In this document: positions 43,939 through 52,167 of the stretch, piece after piece
Numbering within the stretch: position 1 is the first letter of the stretch
How the letters are laid out: every line of letters begins with the position of its first letter
Source of the DNA: Oceanobacillus jeddahensis
GTDB taxonomy: Bacteria; Bacillota; Bacilli; Bacillales; Amphibacillaceae
Direction of reading: 5' to 3'
DNA length: 64,000 nt
Assembly (NCBI RefSeq): GCF_000750635.1
Contig: NZ_CCDM010000009.1
Span: 62,001-126,000 of the forward strand
The notes under the pieces: generated by a model
The model's input: only the letters and a program-made list of their open reading frames with translations
Databases searched by the model: none
What the model was told of the DNA's origin: nothing
Position numbers and translations under genes: made by a program

Positions 43939-45138
43939 ATGAGCAGACCAAGTAAGAGCCAGTGGATATATAGAATTAGTTCGCTCTTATCGCTAATTTT
44001 TATGTTGTTTTTTATTTCCCCTTCCTTTATCCACGCAGAAACTTCCATGCAAGGGTATAAAGAGGTATTTCATGACCATCCAATCATTCCTTTTTTTAAT
44101 AATGAAGAAAGTACAAATAATGAGGATGAAAAAGATAAAGAACAATATCAACGTTTAGAAGATGTAAGAGTAGTGCCAGGTGGACAATCCATCGGAGTGC
44201 AGTTAGAGACAAAAGGAGTTCTGGTTGTTGGCCACCATCAGGTAAAAGCATCAGAAGGAGCAAAATCTCCGGGGGAAGCTGCTAAAATAAATGTTGGCGA
44301 TACAATTGTTGAAATAAACGGACAAAAAATCAATCATATGACAGATATTAAACCAATTGTGGATCATAGTGGCAAAGAAAACAAAAAACTGCAAGTTAAA
44401 CTGAAACGCGGAAATGAATTTATTGAAACGAACTTACAGCCAATTTTTGATAAGAAAGAAAATGCGTATAAAATTGGCTTATATATCAGAGATACAGCTG
44501 CTGGAATTGGAACCATGACATTTTATGATCCAGAAACAGGCAGATACGGTGCTTTAGGGCATGTTATTTCGGATATGGATACAAAAAAACCGATTGATAT
44601 CAAACAAGGTTCCATTATTCATTCATCTGTAACATCCATTGAAAAGGGAGATAATGGTTTGCCAGGAGAAAAGCAAGCTTCCTTTCAAACACAAGAAAAA
44701 AGAATTGGTAACATCACAAGAAATACGGATTTTGGGATTTTTGGAAAATTGGAGAAAGAGGTTAATCATGAAAAATATGAAGAGACCTTTCCTGTCGCAT
44801 TATCCCATGAGGTGAAAGAAGGTCCTGCGAAAATTCTGAACGTTGTTGATGAGGAAAAAATTGAAGAATTTGACATTGAAATTATTAGCAGTGTTCCTCA
44901 AAAATCAGCATCGACAAAAGGAATGGTTATTCAAATCACAGATCCGAAGTTGTTGGAATTAACGGGGGGGATCGTACAGGGAATGAGCGGCAGCCCAATT
45001 ATTCAAAATGACAAGATTATTGGTGCCGTAACGCACGTGTTTGTAAATGATCCTACTTCTGGCTATGGTGTTCATATTGAATGGATGCTTGAAGATGCCG
45101 GTATAATCCAACCAGAAGATAATGAATCTGCGGCATAA
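43939..45138 (+). CDS. spoIVB: SpoIVB sporulation signalling protease
   Basis: Forespore-secreted serine protease (family S55) that triggers SigK activation by cutting SpoIVFA. The 399-residue protein has an N-terminal membrane anchor (SSLLSLIFMLFFISPSFIHA), a PDZ domain (GAKSPGEAAKINVGDTIVEI) and a catalytic domain with His208 in GALGHVISD and Ser350 in GMSGSPI. It lies just before spo0A as in all Bacillus. GAGGAGG site upstream; a forespore SigG promoter is expected but I could not place it. Confidence 0.95.
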   Translation: MSRPSKSQWIYRISSLLSLIFMLFFISPSFIHAETSMQGYKEVFHDHPIIPFFNNEESTNNEDEKDKEQYQRLEDVRVVPGGQSIGVQLETKGVLVVGHHQVKASEGAKSPGEAAKINVGDTIVEINGQKINHMTDIKPIVDHSGKENKKLQVKLKRGNEFIETNLQPIFDKKENAYKIGLYIRDTAAGIGTMTFYDPETGRYGALGHVISDMDTKKPIDIKQGSIIHSSVTSIEKGDNGLPGEKQASFQTQEKRIGNITRNTDFGIFGKLEKEVNHEKYEETFPVALSHEVKEGPAKILNVVDEEKIEEFDIEIISSVPQKSASTKGMVIQITDPKLLELTGGIVQGMSGSPIIQNDKIIGAVTHVFVNDPTSGYGVHIEWMLEDAGIIQPEDNESAA

Positions 45139-45200
45139 AGTTAAACTTCATTTGATCGGGATCTTTTTATCCCTCTAATAAATGTTTGTGAAGCTGAGAT

Positions 45201-45246
45201 AAAAAATACTTGGAATGATGTGTATATCATTCCAAGTATTTTTTAT
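45201..45246 (+). terminator. Terminator of spoIVB
   Basis: A long perfect stem, AAAATACTTGGAATGAT with its complement, followed by a T run. Confidence 0.92.
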
Positions 45247-45273
45247 TTTTGTGAAAAAAAACAAGCATATATC

Positions 45274-45282
45274 TGTTATAAT
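45274..45282 (+). promoter_or_regulatory. Candidate vegetative promoter element of spo0A
   Basis: TGTTATAAT at 45274-45282 is an extended -10 (TG-N-TATAAT). A -35 is weak (TGTGAA-like near 45250), which is tolerated with an extended -10. Confidence 0.45.
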
Positions 45283-45313
45283 GAAAACGGATACAATAAA
45301 GTTATAAAGAATT

Positions 45314-45320
45314 TGTCGAA
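45314..45320 (+). promoter_or_regulatory. Spo0A box upstream of spo0A
   Basis: TGTCGAA at 45314-45320 is a perfect 0A box, between the vegetative and the SigH-like promoter, as expected for autoregulation of spo0A. Confidence 0.6.
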
Positions 45321-45341
45321 GGTTGTTGAAAAATAAAGGAA

Positions 45342-45368
45342 AAAGGAGAATACTTAAGAAAATCGAAA
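45342..45368 (+). promoter_or_regulatory. Candidate SigH promoter of spo0A
   Basis: AAAGGAGAA (45342-45350) resembles the SigH -35 (RNAGGAWWW) and ATCGAAAT around 45361-45368 resembles its -10 (RNNGAAT), about 11 bases apart. B. subtilis spo0A has such a promoter here. Confidence 0.45.
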
Positions 45369-45461
45369 TAAATCAAAAGTTTTTTTAATTTAAAGAGGAT
45401 ATTCTTATTTTTTGTAGAATAAGTAATAGGTGCATTAAAAAGCAAAAGGGAGGATTTTTTA

Positions 45462-46244
45462 GTGAATAAAATATCAGTATGTTTTGTAGATGATAATCGT
45501 GAGCTAATTCAATTAATGGAGGACTTTTTTGGACAGCAAGAGGAAATTGAAGTGGTTGGGACTGCGTTAAACGGCAAGGATTGCATCTCTTTAATTGAGG
45601 AAAAGACACCAGACGTTCTGGTATTGGATATTATCATGCCACATATGGATGGCATTGCTGTATTAAATGAAATTAAAAAAATGGAATTAACTAAAAAACC
45701 GCATGTAATCATGCTGACAGCTTTTGGCCAAGAAGAGGTAATGAAGAAAGCCGTTGATTTAGGAGCTTCTTATTTTATTTTAAAGCCATTTGATATTCAG
45801 AATTTGGCTGATCAAATATTACAGGTACGGGGAACCAGTGCTCCAAGAGCGACGAATGTAACGAAAACGAATATAGATGATAAAAGGAAACAGGATTTGG
45901 AAGCAAATATAACAAATATTATTCATGAAATAGGTGTACCTGCACATATTAAAGGATACATGTATTTAAGAGAAGCGATTACAATGGTTTATAATGATAT
46001 TGATCTTTTGGGATCCATTACGAAAGTGCTGTATCCTGATATTGCTAAAAAATTCAACACAACTGCTTCACGTGTAGAAAGAGCGATTCGTCATGCAATA
46101 GAAGTTGCCTGGAGCAGAGGAAATATTGACTCTATCTCCGCTTTATTTGGTTACACCATCAATATTTCCAAAGCAAAACCGACAAATAGCGAGTTTATTG
46201 CAATGGTGGCTGATCGGTTGAGATTGGAGCATAAGGTGTCCTAA
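45462..46244 (+). CDS. spo0A: Spo0A, master regulator of sporulation
   Basis: Response regulator and DNA-binding protein that starts sporulation, 260 residues. The receiver has the acid pair Asp10-Asp11, phosphorylation site Asp56 (VLDIIMP), Thr in MLTAFGQ and Lys in ILKPFD. The effector domain carries the helix-turn-helix region TTASRVERAIRHAIEVAWSRG that reads 0A boxes. GTG start, as in B. subtilis, with AAGGGAGG upstream. No clear terminator follows. Confidence 0.97.
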   Translation: MNKISVCFVDDNRELIQLMEDFFGQQEEIEVVGTALNGKDCISLIEEKTPDVLVLDIIMPHMDGIAVLNEIKKMELTKKPHVIMLTAFGQEEVMKKAVDLGASYFILKPFDIQNLADQILQVRGTSAPRATNVTKTNIDDKRKQDLEANITNIIHEIGVPAHIKGYMYLREAITMVYNDIDLLGSITKVLYPDIAKKFNTTASRVERAIRHAIEVAWSRGNIDSISALFGYTINISKAKPTNSEFIAMVADRLRLEHKVS

Positions 46245-46578
46245 TTGGTTAATTAAAGTATGGTGGGTTATATTTACTGGTCTGGTCTATCTCTTACTTT
46301 TTACTGATACAAAAATAATTTATGTTAAATCAGTGAAAAATCTGAATAAATAAATTACATTAGAAGCAGGAGATTAAAACTTGTAACTGGATTAATTCGC
46401 TTTAGAACGCATATATTTCAAGGTATTATTTGATGAAAGGATTTATTATAATTTTGAATGAAGGCAAAATAATACTTAATAAAGTTGCTGATAATGGTTT
46501 GACATGAAGTTATCATTCGTTTAGTTTAAAGAAAACCTGTGATCACCTGTAAGATATTAGTAAGAAGTTAAATGCTAT
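46245..46578. other. Gap after spo0A with no recognisable gene
   Basis: AT-rich. The only frame with any site is a 24-codon one near 46434 that I do not trust. No terminator or repeat seen. This gap is part of the junction between two blocks that are far apart in B. subtilis. Confidence 0.5.
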
Positions 46579-46842
46579 TTATCCGAGGATAAAAACAGCA
46601 ATTTGATACCATAGGGCAAGAGCAATAACTAAAATAGCAGAGATCATTTTAATTAAATTGCCTTTAGAAAAATAGTTTTTACTTGGATAAACTTCCAGAA
46701 AAGTAAGAATCAATAAAAGTAAGGATAAAAATGGAAGTGTTAAATAGTCGGCAACTTTTGTTAAATAAAAAAGTCCTAATATAAAGCTGATAATTATGAT
46801 TGGAAGATAGAGCCATCTTTTCTTTTTTAATATATCGGTCAT
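46579..46842 (-). CDS. Small membrane protein of unknown function
   Basis: I do not recognise this 87-residue protein. It begins MTDILKKKRW, then has three hydrophobic helices (YLPIIIISFILGLFYLT, LPFLSLLLLILTFL, MISAILVIALALWYQIAVFIL). ATG 46842 follows AAGAGGGGTG. It stands alone between spo0A and lexA, downstream of the lexA terminator on the same strand. It could be a three-helix DUF protein; nothing shows its role. Confidence 0.7.
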   Translation of the reverse strand: MTDILKKKRWLYLPIIIISFILGLFYLTKVADYLTLPFLSLLLLILTFLEVYPSKNYFSKGNLIKMISAILVIALALWYQIAVFILG

Positions 46843-46911
46843 TGTAATACACCCCTCTTGTCCTTTATACAAACGTATGAAGAACAAGCAAGTATTATGT
46901 TAAAAAGGTTA

Positions 46912-46950
46912 ACAGACACATTTTAGATGTGATATCTGTTAACCTTTTTT
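46912..46950 (-). terminator. Terminator of lexA
   Basis: Stem AAAAAGGTTAACAGA/TCTGTTAACCTTTTT with a 9-base loop; lexA reads into it on the minus strand. Confidence 0.85.
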
Positions 46951-47017
46951 ATAAACAGCTATTTGCACATTTGAATAAGACATTATGCTCTGGCAAAGAT
47001 ATATTGATGATTATTGT

Positions 47018-47638
47018 TTAATGAATATTGCGGTATAGTCCGATAACCTTACCGAGGATGGATACATTTTCGTAATATAAAGGTTCCATTGTTGCATTTT
47101 CAGGCTGTAGGCGGAAACGGTTTTTCTCTTTGAAAAATCGTTTAACAGTAGCTTCATCATCTTCTGTCATTGCCACAACAATATCTCCATTATCTGCAGA
47201 ACTCTGTTGTTTAACAATAACCATATCATTGTCTAAAATACCTGCCTCAATCATACTTTCTCCATCAATAACAAGTACAAAAAGATTTTCATCTGGCCCA
47301 GCCGTAGAGCTGGGAACTGGAATGAATTCTTCAATGTTTTCAATTGCAGTGATAGGAATTCCAGCTGTAACTTTTCCGATTACAGGAACATAGACGGCCT
47401 TATCTTTAGGTGCACTGTTTTCATTGCCGTATATAATCTCAATTGCACGGGGTTTAGTCGGGTCTCTCCGAATATACCCTTTGTTTTCTAATCGCTCCAA
47501 ATGTCCGTGAACAGTAGAACTTGAAGCTAATCCGACAGCCACTGCGATTTCACGTACGGAAGGCGGGTACCCTTTTTGTTCCACTTGATCTTTAATAAAG
47601 TCAAAAATCATCTGCTGTCTTTTTGATAGTTTTGTCAT
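47018..47638 (-). CDS. lexA: LexA repressor of the SOS response
   Basis: SOS repressor that cleaves itself when stimulated by RecA, 206 residues. N-terminal winged helix (PPSVREIAVAVGLASSSTVHG), cleavage site Ala92-Gly93 in GKVTAGIP, catalytic Ser128 in DGESMIEAG and Lys166. Good AGAGGGGAG site. Divergent from a short SOS peptide gene with LexA boxes between. Confidence 0.97.
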   Translation of the reverse strand: MTKLSKRQQMIFDFIKDQVEQKGYPPSVREIAVAVGLASSSTVHGHLERLENKGYIRRDPTKPRAIEIIYGNENSAPKDKAVYVPVIGKVTAGIPITAIENIEEFIPVPSSTAGPDENLFVLVIDGESMIEAGILDNDMVIVKQQSSADNGDIVVAMTEDDEATVKRFFKEKNRFRLQPENATMEPLYYENVSILGKVIGLYRNIH

Positions 47639-47675
47639 GACTTACTCCCCTCTAGCATAGATATTTGTTATTCAT

Positions 47676-47704
47676 AGTATAGCATTTAACAAATTATTTT
47701 ACAA
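47676..47704 (-). promoter_or_regulatory. Promoter of lexA
   Basis: On the minus strand TTGTAA (47699-47704), 17 bases, TATACT (47676-47681). A near-match LexA box (GAACATTTGTTT, 47703-47714) overlaps its upstream edge. Confidence 0.65.
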
Positions 47705-47714
47705 ACAAATGTTC
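47703..47714. promoter_or_regulatory. LexA box 1 (imperfect)
   Basis: AAACAAATGTTC: reverse complement GAAC-ATTT-GTTT, one base off GAAC-N4-GTTC, next to the lexA promoter. Confidence 0.5.
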
Positions 47715-47722
47715 TAAAAGTA

Positions 47723-47751
47723 TTGACAGGAACAGTTGTTCTAAATATACT
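47723..47751 (+). promoter_or_regulatory. SOS promoter of the short peptide gene
   Basis: TTGACA (47723-47728), 17 bases, TATACT (47746-47751); a near-consensus SigA promoter whose spacer contains a perfect LexA box. Confidence 0.75.
47730..47741. promoter_or_regulatory. LexA box 2
   Basis: GAAC-AGTT-GTTC, a perfect Gram-positive LexA half-site pair, between -35 and -10 of the rightward promoter. Confidence 0.88.
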
Positions 47752-47758
47752 ATAATAA

Positions 47759-47770
47759 GAACAACTGTTC
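47759..47770. promoter_or_regulatory. LexA box 3
   Basis: GAAC-AACT-GTTC, another perfect box, at about the start point of the rightward transcript. Confidence 0.88.
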
Positions 47771-47805
47771 CGGAACTTTATAAATTACTAAAGGGGAGTT
47801 TTAAT

Positions 47806-47901
47806 ATGTTTGAAAAACTAATGAAGTCTGATGCATTTTATATTGTAGCTTTTATTATTGCGTTAATATTTTTATATACAATGATGGTTACGACGGTGTA
47901 A
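47806..47901 (+). CDS. Short SOS-controlled single-helix peptide in the yneA position
   Basis: A 31-residue peptide: MFEKLMKSDA followed by one hydrophobic helix (FYIVAFIIALIFLYTMM) and VTTV. It has a strong ribosome site (AAAGGGGAG, seven bases spacing) and a LexA-controlled promoter, so expression after DNA damage is expected. In B. subtilis the gene here is yneA, a ~105-residue division inhibitor with an N-terminal helix and a LysM domain. This peptide keeps only a helix. It may be a minimal YneA-like inhibitor, or a membrane-acting peptide comparable in size to E. coli TisB. Function is inference; existence of the gene is well supported. Confidence 0.75.
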   Translation: MFEKLMKSDAFYIVAFIIALIFLYTMMVTTV

Positions 47902-48532
47902 GTTTTAAACTGAATAACATATTTTCCTGCTTATTTTATTAAACAGGTAAGCATACTCTTGACTTTGGCCGTCCGAGTAAATACGATTTGTGATGGAATC
48001 TATTTTCAAATAAGAATTTTTTAAGATGAATATAAATATTGATATAGAAGCCGCCGCAGCAAATTTAGTGAGAAATGAAGCGGCGGGAGCGTTCATCATG
48101 CTTAACGATTTATGAATAACTCAACTATCTCACCTAAAAATAAGCATATATATCTTGCTGTTTCAGGATTATCAAGTTCTTCTTTATTATGCTTGCTTTT
48201 TAGTTAAATCAGCTTTTTTTGAACGAATGATAGTGCATAGCTTCCGCTCCGGCCAACCACTCCGCTCTGATAGGATTCTACAGCGAATATAAGAAATAAC
48301 ATCCTGTTGGGTTGGACGAAATAGTTTCTCTATCGTTTGATGACACGATCATTCCGGTATTTCAAATGGATGGTTTAGCAGTTCGAATCAAAATAGCATG
48401 GATAATTAACAACAGGAATAGCTTTCATGCACAGAAAGTAATCTGTTGGAACTTTTACCATGCAGCATAAAAAATATGTTCTGCCTAATCTACTTTTATT
48501 TGTTCAGCTATTCCACGTATAGAACATTTAAC
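47902..48532. other. Gene-poor stretch between the SOS peptide gene and yneB
   Basis: About 630 bases without a credible gene on either strand. It includes a GCCGCCGC/GCGGCGGG hairpin (about 48050-48087) and GC-richer fragments near 48240 that look like repeat remains. Frames here lack ribosome sites. The repeat at 48533 follows. Confidence 0.5.
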
Positions 48533-48737
48533 TAGCGGAGGCGGACCGTTTTGACTCCTGTGGGATCAGCACGCTCTTCAGCTAACTTTTGCCAAGAAGA
48601 GCGCTTGGCAAAAGTTAGCTGAAGAGCGTGCCCCTAGGCAGACTAAAACCGCAACGTCCTGGGGGTGGGGCTGCGATTACTCGCCCCATCGAAAACATTT
48701 GTACGTCGGAAAGCAAAACGGTCCGCCGCAGCGGTGC
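48533..48737. repeat. MITE-like repeat with terminal inverted repeats and a 28-bp perfect hairpin
   Basis: Ends GGCGGACCGTTTTG (48540-48553) and its exact complement (48714-48727). Inside, arms at 48569-48596 and 48604-48631 form a perfect 28-bp hairpin with a seven-base loop, followed by GCAGACTAAAACCGCAACG and an exact GCGATTACTCG core (48673-48683). So it shares its core with the intergenic repeat family but has its own ends. Confidence 0.85.
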
Positions 48738-48855
48738 CTTACACTTTACCTTCTCACTTTTGTCATGATTTAGGGGAGAAACGATCAACTCCTGCTTCTA
48801 TGGAAATGAAGTTTCTTATTAGGTGCGAAAGTTGAGTGAATAAGAACAAAAGATC

Positions 48856-48884
48856 TTGACAGGATAATCGCGACAGATTAGATT
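48856..48884 (+). promoter_or_regulatory. Candidate promoter of yneB
   Basis: TTGACA (48856-48861), 17 bases, TAGATT (48879-48884), about 60 bases before yneB. No LexA box is seen here. Confidence 0.5.
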
Positions 48885-48943
48885 ATTTAAAAAATACGAT
48901 TTAAAATGTAGACAAGAACCGTTTATAATTGGAGGACAAGACA

Positions 48944-49594
48944 TTGAGAACGATAATTTATTGTCGGGTAAGTACAGAAAAAGAAACACAAGAAACATCA
49001 CTTCAAAGACAATATGAGGAATTAACAAGGCTAGCTGAAAACTTACATTTTACTGTAGTGGACTGTATTCAGGAAAAGGCCAGTGGCTATGACATAGATA
49101 GAGATGGTATATTTAAGCTTCTTGACTATTTTTCCCATCAAGAAGCTGATTGCCTTTGTATTCAAGATGAAACAAGGCTGGGGCGAGGAAATACAAAAAT
49201 TGCTTTATTTCATCAGTTACGAAAAATGAATGTTCCAATTTATACGATTACCCATGAAGGTGAACTTGAGCTGAATGAAGCGGATTCTATGGTATTAAAT
49301 ATTGTCGGTATAGTAGAAGAATATCAGCGTAAACTACATAATATGAAAATAAAACGAGGAATGCGCCGTGCTGTATTAAATGGATATAATCCACAAGAAA
49401 ATTTAAATCATATCAATCAGTCTCCGGGAAGAGAACGCACTGAAATCCCAATTGAAGAGATTGTTCGATTACGACAAAATAAGTTAACGTTTCAAGAAAT
49501 TACTACTGTTTTAAAAGGACTCGGATTTAATGCATCAAAGGCAACCATCCATCGCCGCTATCAGGAATATATTAATTCCTTGAATGAAAATTAA
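48944..49594 (+). CDS. yneB: Serine recombinase-family protein YneB
   Basis: Resolvase-like protein of 216 residues. The catalytic motif YCRVSTEKETQETSLQRQ carries the active-site Ser, with conserved Arg residues in QDETRLGRG. A helix-turn-helix lies near the C-terminus (LTFQEITTVLKGLGF...ATIHRRYQEY). It matches B. subtilis YneB, an SOS-region gene of unknown target, and is fixed in position, so it is not obviously mobile. TTG 48944 follows GGAGG. Confidence 0.9.
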   Translation: MRTIIYCRVSTEKETQETSLQRQYEELTRLAENLHFTVVDCIQEKASGYDIDRDGIFKLLDYFSHQEADCLCIQDETRLGRGNTKIALFHQLRKMNVPIYTITHEGELELNEADSMVLNIVGIVEEYQRKLHNMKIKRGMRRAVLNGYNPQENLNHINQSPGRERTEIPIEEIVRLRQNKLTFQEITTVLKGLGFNASKATIHRRYQEYINSLNEN

Positions 49595-49645
49595 TCGTGA
49601 CGTAATATAGAGAAACAGGAAGGTTATTTTAATTCCTGTTTTTTT

Positions 49646-49745
49646 TACGGAGAACCGCCTGTAAAACCCCCATTTCCAAATAAAGAGGGAGAATACATTT
49701 ATTTAGGTGGGAGATAACGGGCGCTAATTCCTTGAATCACTCAAC
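49646..49745. repeat. Left module of the intergenic repeat family
   Basis: ACGGAGAACCGCCTGTAAAA then a hairpin (49667-49675 with 49705-49713, plus AAATAAA/TTTATTT) and TTGAATCACTCA. Compared with 33928 and 54012 the stem bases have changed but pairing is kept through G-U pairs. The right module is absent. Confidence 0.8.
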
Positions 49746-49782
49746 TAATATGATTTTTTTCTAATAGAAGGAGGAACAAGCT

Positions 49783-50016
49783 ATGTTGTCTAAAGACAAA
49801 TTAGATAGAATAAATGTGCTGGCTAATAAAGCAAAAAGTGAAGGGTTAACAGAAGAAGAAAAAAAAGAACAGCAAGAACTTCGTAAAGAATATCTGGCAA
49901 ATGTACGGGGATCTTTCAAAAATCATTTAAAAGGGATGACAGTAATTGATCCAGAAGGTAATGATGTAACCCCACAAAAACTTCGTGATTACCAGGAGCG
50001 TAATAAGAAACATTAA
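49783..50016 (+). CDS. ynzC: YnzC family protein (DUF896)
   Basis: A 77-residue cytoplasmic helical-hairpin protein (LDRINVLANKAKSEGLTEEEKKEQ then QQELRKEYLANVRGSFKNHL). DUF896 proteins are linked with SOS clusters in Bacillus (yneA-yneB-ynzC), function unknown. AAGGAGGAAC site. Separated from yneB by a repeat, so co-transcription is uncertain. Confidence 0.93.
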   Translation: MLSKDKLDRINVLANKAKSEGLTEEEKKEQQELRKEYLANVRGSFKNHLKGMTVIDPEGNDVTPQKLRDYQERNKKH

Positions 50017-50109
50017 TTCGTCACATTAACTTAGCTTGTATAGTATGGGATTTCATTATAAAATAGAATAAGGAATTGAATATGTTTTTGAAGTGGAAGG
50101 AGAAAAATA

Positions 50110-52110
50110 ATGACACAACAAATTGAAGAACTATCTATTAATACGATTCGCACCTTATCCATTGATGCGATTGAAAAAGCAAATTCAGGACACCCTGGCT
50201 TACCGATGGGCGCAGCCCCAATGGCTTATACACTTTGGACAGATTTCATGGACCATAATCCAAAGAATTCAAAATGGTTTAATCGTGACCGATTTGTATT
50301 ATCAGCGGGTCATGGATCTATGTTGCTTTATAGTTTGTTACACTTATCTGGCTATAAAGTATCTATTGATGATTTAAAAGAATTCCGTCAATGGGACTCT
50401 AAAACTCCAGGACATCCAGAAGTACATCATACTGACGGGGTTGAAGCTACAACTGGTCCATTAGGACAAGGTATCGCTATGTCAGTTGGAATGGCAATGG
50501 CTGAAGCGCATCTTGGCGCTACTTATAATAAAGAAGAATATAATGTGGTTGATCATTATACTTACGCTATTGTCAGCGATGGAGATCTGATGGAAGGGAT
50601 TTCTCATGAGGCTGCATCTTTAGCTGGTCACATGGGATTAGGTAAGCTTATTGCACTATATGATTCTAACGATATTTCATTAGATGGAGATTTAGATCGT
50701 TCCTTCTCTGAAAATACAGAACAACGCTTTAAAGCATATGGCTGGCAAGTATTGCGGGTGGATGACGGAAATGATATCGATGCGATTCGCCAGGCGATTA
50801 AAGACGCGCAGCAAAATAAAGATCAGCCTACATTAATTGAAGTAAAAACAGTTATTGGTTACGGCTCTCCCAATAAATCCGCTTCTAGTGCTTCCCATGG
50901 AGCTCCACTTGGAACAGATGAAGTGAAACTAACCAAGGAAACTTATAAATGGACTCATGATGATTTCCATGTACCTGATGAAGTATATGCAGATTTCAAA
51001 GAAAAAATTGTTGATGATGGATCAGCTAAAGAAGAAGCATGGAATAAACTTGTTTCCGCTTATAAAGAAGCTTATCCAGAGTTAGGTCAACAGTTTGATC
51101 TTGCATTAAATGGAGAACTTCCTGAAAATTGGCATGAAAGTCTACCAGTTTTTGAAGAAGGTTCCAAACTAGCTACACGTGCATCTTCTGGACAAGTACT
51201 AAATGCAGTAGCAAAAACTATTCCAAACTTCTTTGGAGGCAGTGCGGACCTTGCTGGTTCTAACAAAACAACCATTAATGATGAAGAAGACTTTACAAAA
51301 GAAGGTTATGCCGGACGTAATGTTTGGTTTGGTGTACGTGAACATGCAATGGGAGCAGCATTAAATGGTATGGCGCTTCACGGAGGACTTAATGTCTTCG
51401 GTGGAACATTCTTCGTATTTAGTGACTATTTACGTCCATCTATTCGCCTTGCATCAATTATGAATGCGCCAGTAACTTATGTGTTTACACATGATTCTAT
51501 TGCTGTTGGTGAAGACGGTCCAACACATGAACCAATTGAACATTTAGCTGCTTTACGTGCAATGCCACATTTATCTTTAATCCGTCCAGCAGATGCCAAT
51601 GAGGTACAAGCAGCATGGAGACTGGCTCTAGAATCAACAAATCAGCCTACAGCTTTAGTATTGACTCGTCAAAACCTTCCAACATTAGCTAATACTGCAG
51701 AATTAGCATATGAAGGGGTTAAGAAAGGTGCTTATATTGTAAGTAAATCTGAAAAAGAAACACCAGATGCACTTCTTTTAGCTACTGGTTCTGAAGTTCA
51801 ATTAGCTGTTGCAGCTCAAGAAGCACTTAAAGCAAAAAATATTGATGCTCAGGTAGTAAGTATGCCTTCATGGGATCGTTTTGAAGCACAAGACGAAGCT
51901 TATAAAAATGAAGTTCTTCCTAAAGAGGTAACTGCCAGAGTTGGACTTGAAATGGCCGCATCATTTGGTTGGGATCGCTATGTTGGCCTAGAAGGTAAGA
52001 CACTTACAATTGACCGTTTTGGAGCTTCTGCTAATGGTGATCTATTAATTGAGAAATATGGATTTACTGTTGATAACGTTGTTCAATTAGTAGAAGAAGT
52101 AACAAAATAA
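50110..52110 (+). CDS. tkt: Transketolase
   Basis: Thiamine-diphosphate enzyme of the pentose phosphate pathway, 666 residues. Typical motifs: SGHPGLPMGAAPMAYTLW, the ThDP-binding GDGDLMEG-like SDGDLMEGISHEAASLAG, and the Pyr-domain signature FGVREHAMGAALNGMALHGG. AAGGAG site. In the same order as B. subtilis (ynzC-tkt-sirA). Confidence 0.97.
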   Translation: MTQQIEELSINTIRTLSIDAIEKANSGHPGLPMGAAPMAYTLWTDFMDHNPKNSKWFNRDRFVLSAGHGSMLLYSLLHLSGYKVSIDDLKEFRQWDSKTPGHPEVHHTDGVEATTGPLGQGIAMSVGMAMAEAHLGATYNKEEYNVVDHYTYAIVSDGDLMEGISHEAASLAGHMGLGKLIALYDSNDISLDGDLDRSFSENTEQRFKAYGWQVLRVDDGNDIDAIRQAIKDAQQNKDQPTLIEVKTVIGYGSPNKSASSASHGAPLGTDEVKLTKETYKWTHDDFHVPDEVYADFKEKIVDDGSAKEEAWNKLVSAYKEAYPELGQQFDLALNGELPENWHESLPVFEEGSKLATRASSGQVLNAVAKTIPNFFGGSADLAGSNKTTINDEEDFTKEGYAGRNVWFGVREHAMGAALNGMALHGGLNVFGGTFFVFSDYLRPSIRLASIMNAPVTYVFTHDSIAVGEDGPTHEPIEHLAALRAMPHLSLIRPADANEVQAAWRLALESTNQPTALVLTRQNLPTLANTAELAYEGVKKGAYIVSKSEKETPDALLLATGSEVQLAVAAQEALKAKNIDAQVVSMPSWDRFEAQDEAYKNEVLPKEVTARVGLEMAASFGWDRYVGLEGKTLTIDRFGASANGDLLIEKYGFTVDNVVQLVEEVTK

Positions 52111-52130
52111 AAAAGGTATATTATATCTGG

Positions 52131-52161
52131 AAAGAGAGAGGTGTCTATCATCTCTCTTTAT
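52131..52161 (+). terminator. Terminator of tkt
   Basis: Stem AAAGAGAGA/TCTCTCTTT with a small internal loop and T-rich flank. Confidence 0.65.
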
Positions 52162-52167
52162 TCTTGA

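Noticed and set aside
47905..48099. A 64-codon minus-strand frame near the SOS peptide
   Set aside because: No ribosome site at a workable distance and no recognisable features; GC-rich part is a hairpin.
48200..48440. Transposase remnant next to the repeat
   Set aside because: I translated both strands by eye and found only short broken frames with no transposase motif.
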